The position numbers and the translations under genes are program-made. From positions 3,177,590 through 3,241,589 of the forward strand of contig JACDOX010000083.1 in NCBI GenBank assembly GCA_014549065.1: DNA of 64,000 nt, in the 5' to 3' direction. Shown piece after piece: positions 62,401 to 64,000 of the stretch (its first letter is position 1; each line of letters begins with the position of its first letter). Source of the stretch: Cardinalis cardinalis. Taxonomy: Eukaryota; Chordata; Aves; Passeriformes; Cardinalidae. The notes below the pieces were generated by a model that did no database searches, had not been told where the DNA came from, and saw only the letters and a program-made list of their open reading frames with translations.

Positions 62401-63654
62401 TCAAAGGGAGCTCAATGATAGGTATTTAAGTTAAAGTTCTCTTCCTAGGTGTGTCAGCTGGGCCTGAATCTACACAGCCTGGGACCTTACACATCACTAG
62501 AGAGAGGCTGCAATACTCAGGTGAAAGAGGACATCCCAGTGTACAAAAGTCCAATTATACAGGTAGCTTGCCACCCATACTGACATGATGGCAGGAAACT
62601 CCACAGTCAGAGACCTCTTCCTTCGTAACATAAGCCAGCACAACGAAACTGCAAAACCCCTGCAAGGCCTGCAGGGCTTTGCTTGTAGGGCTGTCACAGC
62701 TGCAGACCTGGAGTCCATCGTGGCTCTGAAAAGGACAGAACTGAGCTGCATAAAACACCCTGCTCCTCACTCTGACTGGAAAAGCAGCACCAAGGATTTG
62801 TGGCATCCAGAAAAGCCTCTGTCAAAGCCCGTCTATTTAACACAGACATGGATCTGTCACAGTGACCTAACATGGCCTAACATATCAGCCCCACATTAGT
62901 ATAAAGCTCTGGGAAAAACTGCTGTACAGTGTACTGTATTAGGATAATAGGGACAATAGGGAAGAACCCATCTGTATTTCTGGAGTGATGGAGGATCCCA
63001 GCAACGGTGTGCATTGGAGACTGAGGTATGCCTATCTGAGAATGAGTGGTAAAAGCATCCTATTGTGACTGGTCTCCATTTATCCTCGGCAGAGACTACC
63101 TCAGGAGGGAGTTACTTAAGGGAACCAAGATGCATTTTGGGATGGTATGGTTGCCTTGAGAACGGATTAAACAGCTATCTGGGTTGCTTGGTCTCTCAGA
63201 ATATCCTGTTGAGGGCTTGATGTAGTCCAAAGAACAACAGTTTATAAATGCAGCTCTGACACAGGTAACAATATCACATCAGCTAAGACTCCTTGGCTAT
63301 CTTCCAAAAACTATTCTGGTGACTAGAGAGCCATCTTTTCTTTAAACCCATATGGCCACTGCAAAAATCCAGCTGTTGCAGACTTAGAGTGAAGTGTAGT
63401 AACCGCTGAGTCACAGCACCACAGAGTGCTGCTGTACCAGACAAACTCGACGCACTAGAGCTCAAGTGTGAAGCTGAGCCAAAGGCTGCCAAATCCTATG
63501 CAACTATTGATGTAGGTAACTCTATCCCTTTGGCAGCAGAGTGCAAGTGACATCTTGATCCCACCTGGAGGAGTATCCTGTAGTACACCTGAAACTGACT
63601 GGCTCTCAGGTGGAAAGACAGTCCTGCTCTTTCTCAAGGATTGGTACAGGCTAC
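59491..63654. other. Intergenic DNA, nothing recognised
   Basis: AT-rich to 62.2 kb, then more GC-balanced. A run of 16-17 A lies near 59762. Frames such as 61912-62172 plus (86 codons) and 62585-62899 plus (104 codons) have no recognisable domain. The latter segment overlaps open frames on the opposite strand, so none is called. Confidence 0.5.
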
Positions 63655-64000
63655 GGCGGAACAAGGCGAAGCTCCTGAGCACTTGGAGCATATTTGCTGC
63701 TGCGCGGGCGTCTGACCCCGGCTAGCGGCCACAAGTGCTCCGCAGCTCACAGCCTGGTCGGGCCAGCCCCTTGCCTTCTACAGCACTGGCTCCGTGGAGG
63801 CGGCTGGGGAAGCGGCTGGCTGCCAGGGACCTTCCCTGCGTCTCGGCAGGGAGAGGAGTCCCTGAGAGGGCTGAAGAGGAGAGGCGCGAGACAGCAATTA
63901 CGAAGCGAGGCGAAGAACCACGAAGCAGGGCAGAAACTCGCAGGCAGGAACCGGGTTTATTGAGGGAAAGGGAATGACAGGTTGGGTAGGGAGTGCGAGC
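63655..64000. other. CpG-rich tract at the window edge
   Basis: The base composition changes sharply to GC- and CpG-rich after about 63655. On the minus strand an AATAAA at 63956-63961 is followed by CCCGGTTCC and a C/T-rich stretch, which looks like an LTR R-U5 region. It could instead be a CpG-island promoter of a gene beyond the window. The sequence ends before either can be tested. Confidence 0.4.

Overview
The window is vertebrate nuclear DNA from a bird. It carries one recognisable protein-coding gene, the melanosomal enzyme gene TYRP1 (tyrosinase-related protein 1), on the minus strand. The rest is AT-rich, gene-poor DNA with CR1 LINE fragments and LTR elements of avian type. TYRP1 lies on the Z chromosome in birds, so a Z-linked origin is likely, but this is inferred from gene identity. 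The species cannot be fixed from the sequence.

Layout. Positions 1-15.78 kb are intergenic DNA downstream of TYRP1 with small CR1 tails and no gene seen. Positions 15.78-26.5 kb hold TYRP1: seven coding exons, all with GT-AG introns, joining to a 536-residue protein with intact metal-binding histidines, six N-glycosylation sequons, one membrane span and a dileucine sorting signal. An M-box-like MITF site lies about 770 bp upstream of the ATG, and a splice acceptor just upstream of the ATG suggests a non-coding first exon. Positions 26.5-38.2 kb are non-coding and AT-rich. Positions 38.2-44.1 kb form a nest of retroelements. A plus-strand CR1 is split by a solo LTR of about 456 bp. A minus-strand CR1 is split by a 3.7-kb endogenous retrovirus with two LTRs, a 6-bp target-site duplication, a tRNA-Phe-type primer binding site, a polypurine tract, a frameshifted gag and a short env remnant, with no pol. 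Positions 44.1-64 kb hold further CR1 fragments on both strands, a long GAAA/GGAA purine tract, a possible degenerate gag-like stretch and a CpG-rich tract at the right edge.

TYRP1, the retrovirus and the solo LTR all read on the minus strand. Both LTR elements therefore lie 12-17 kb upstream of TYRP1 in the sense direction. The most notable non-genic signals are the pol-less ERV, which pairs a class-II-like gag with a gammaretrovirus-like env membrane region inside a CR1, and a diverged direct duplication of about 205 bp at 36.1 and 44.8 kb that brackets the retroelement nest. I found no convincing evidence for a second host gene or a wholly new biological system.
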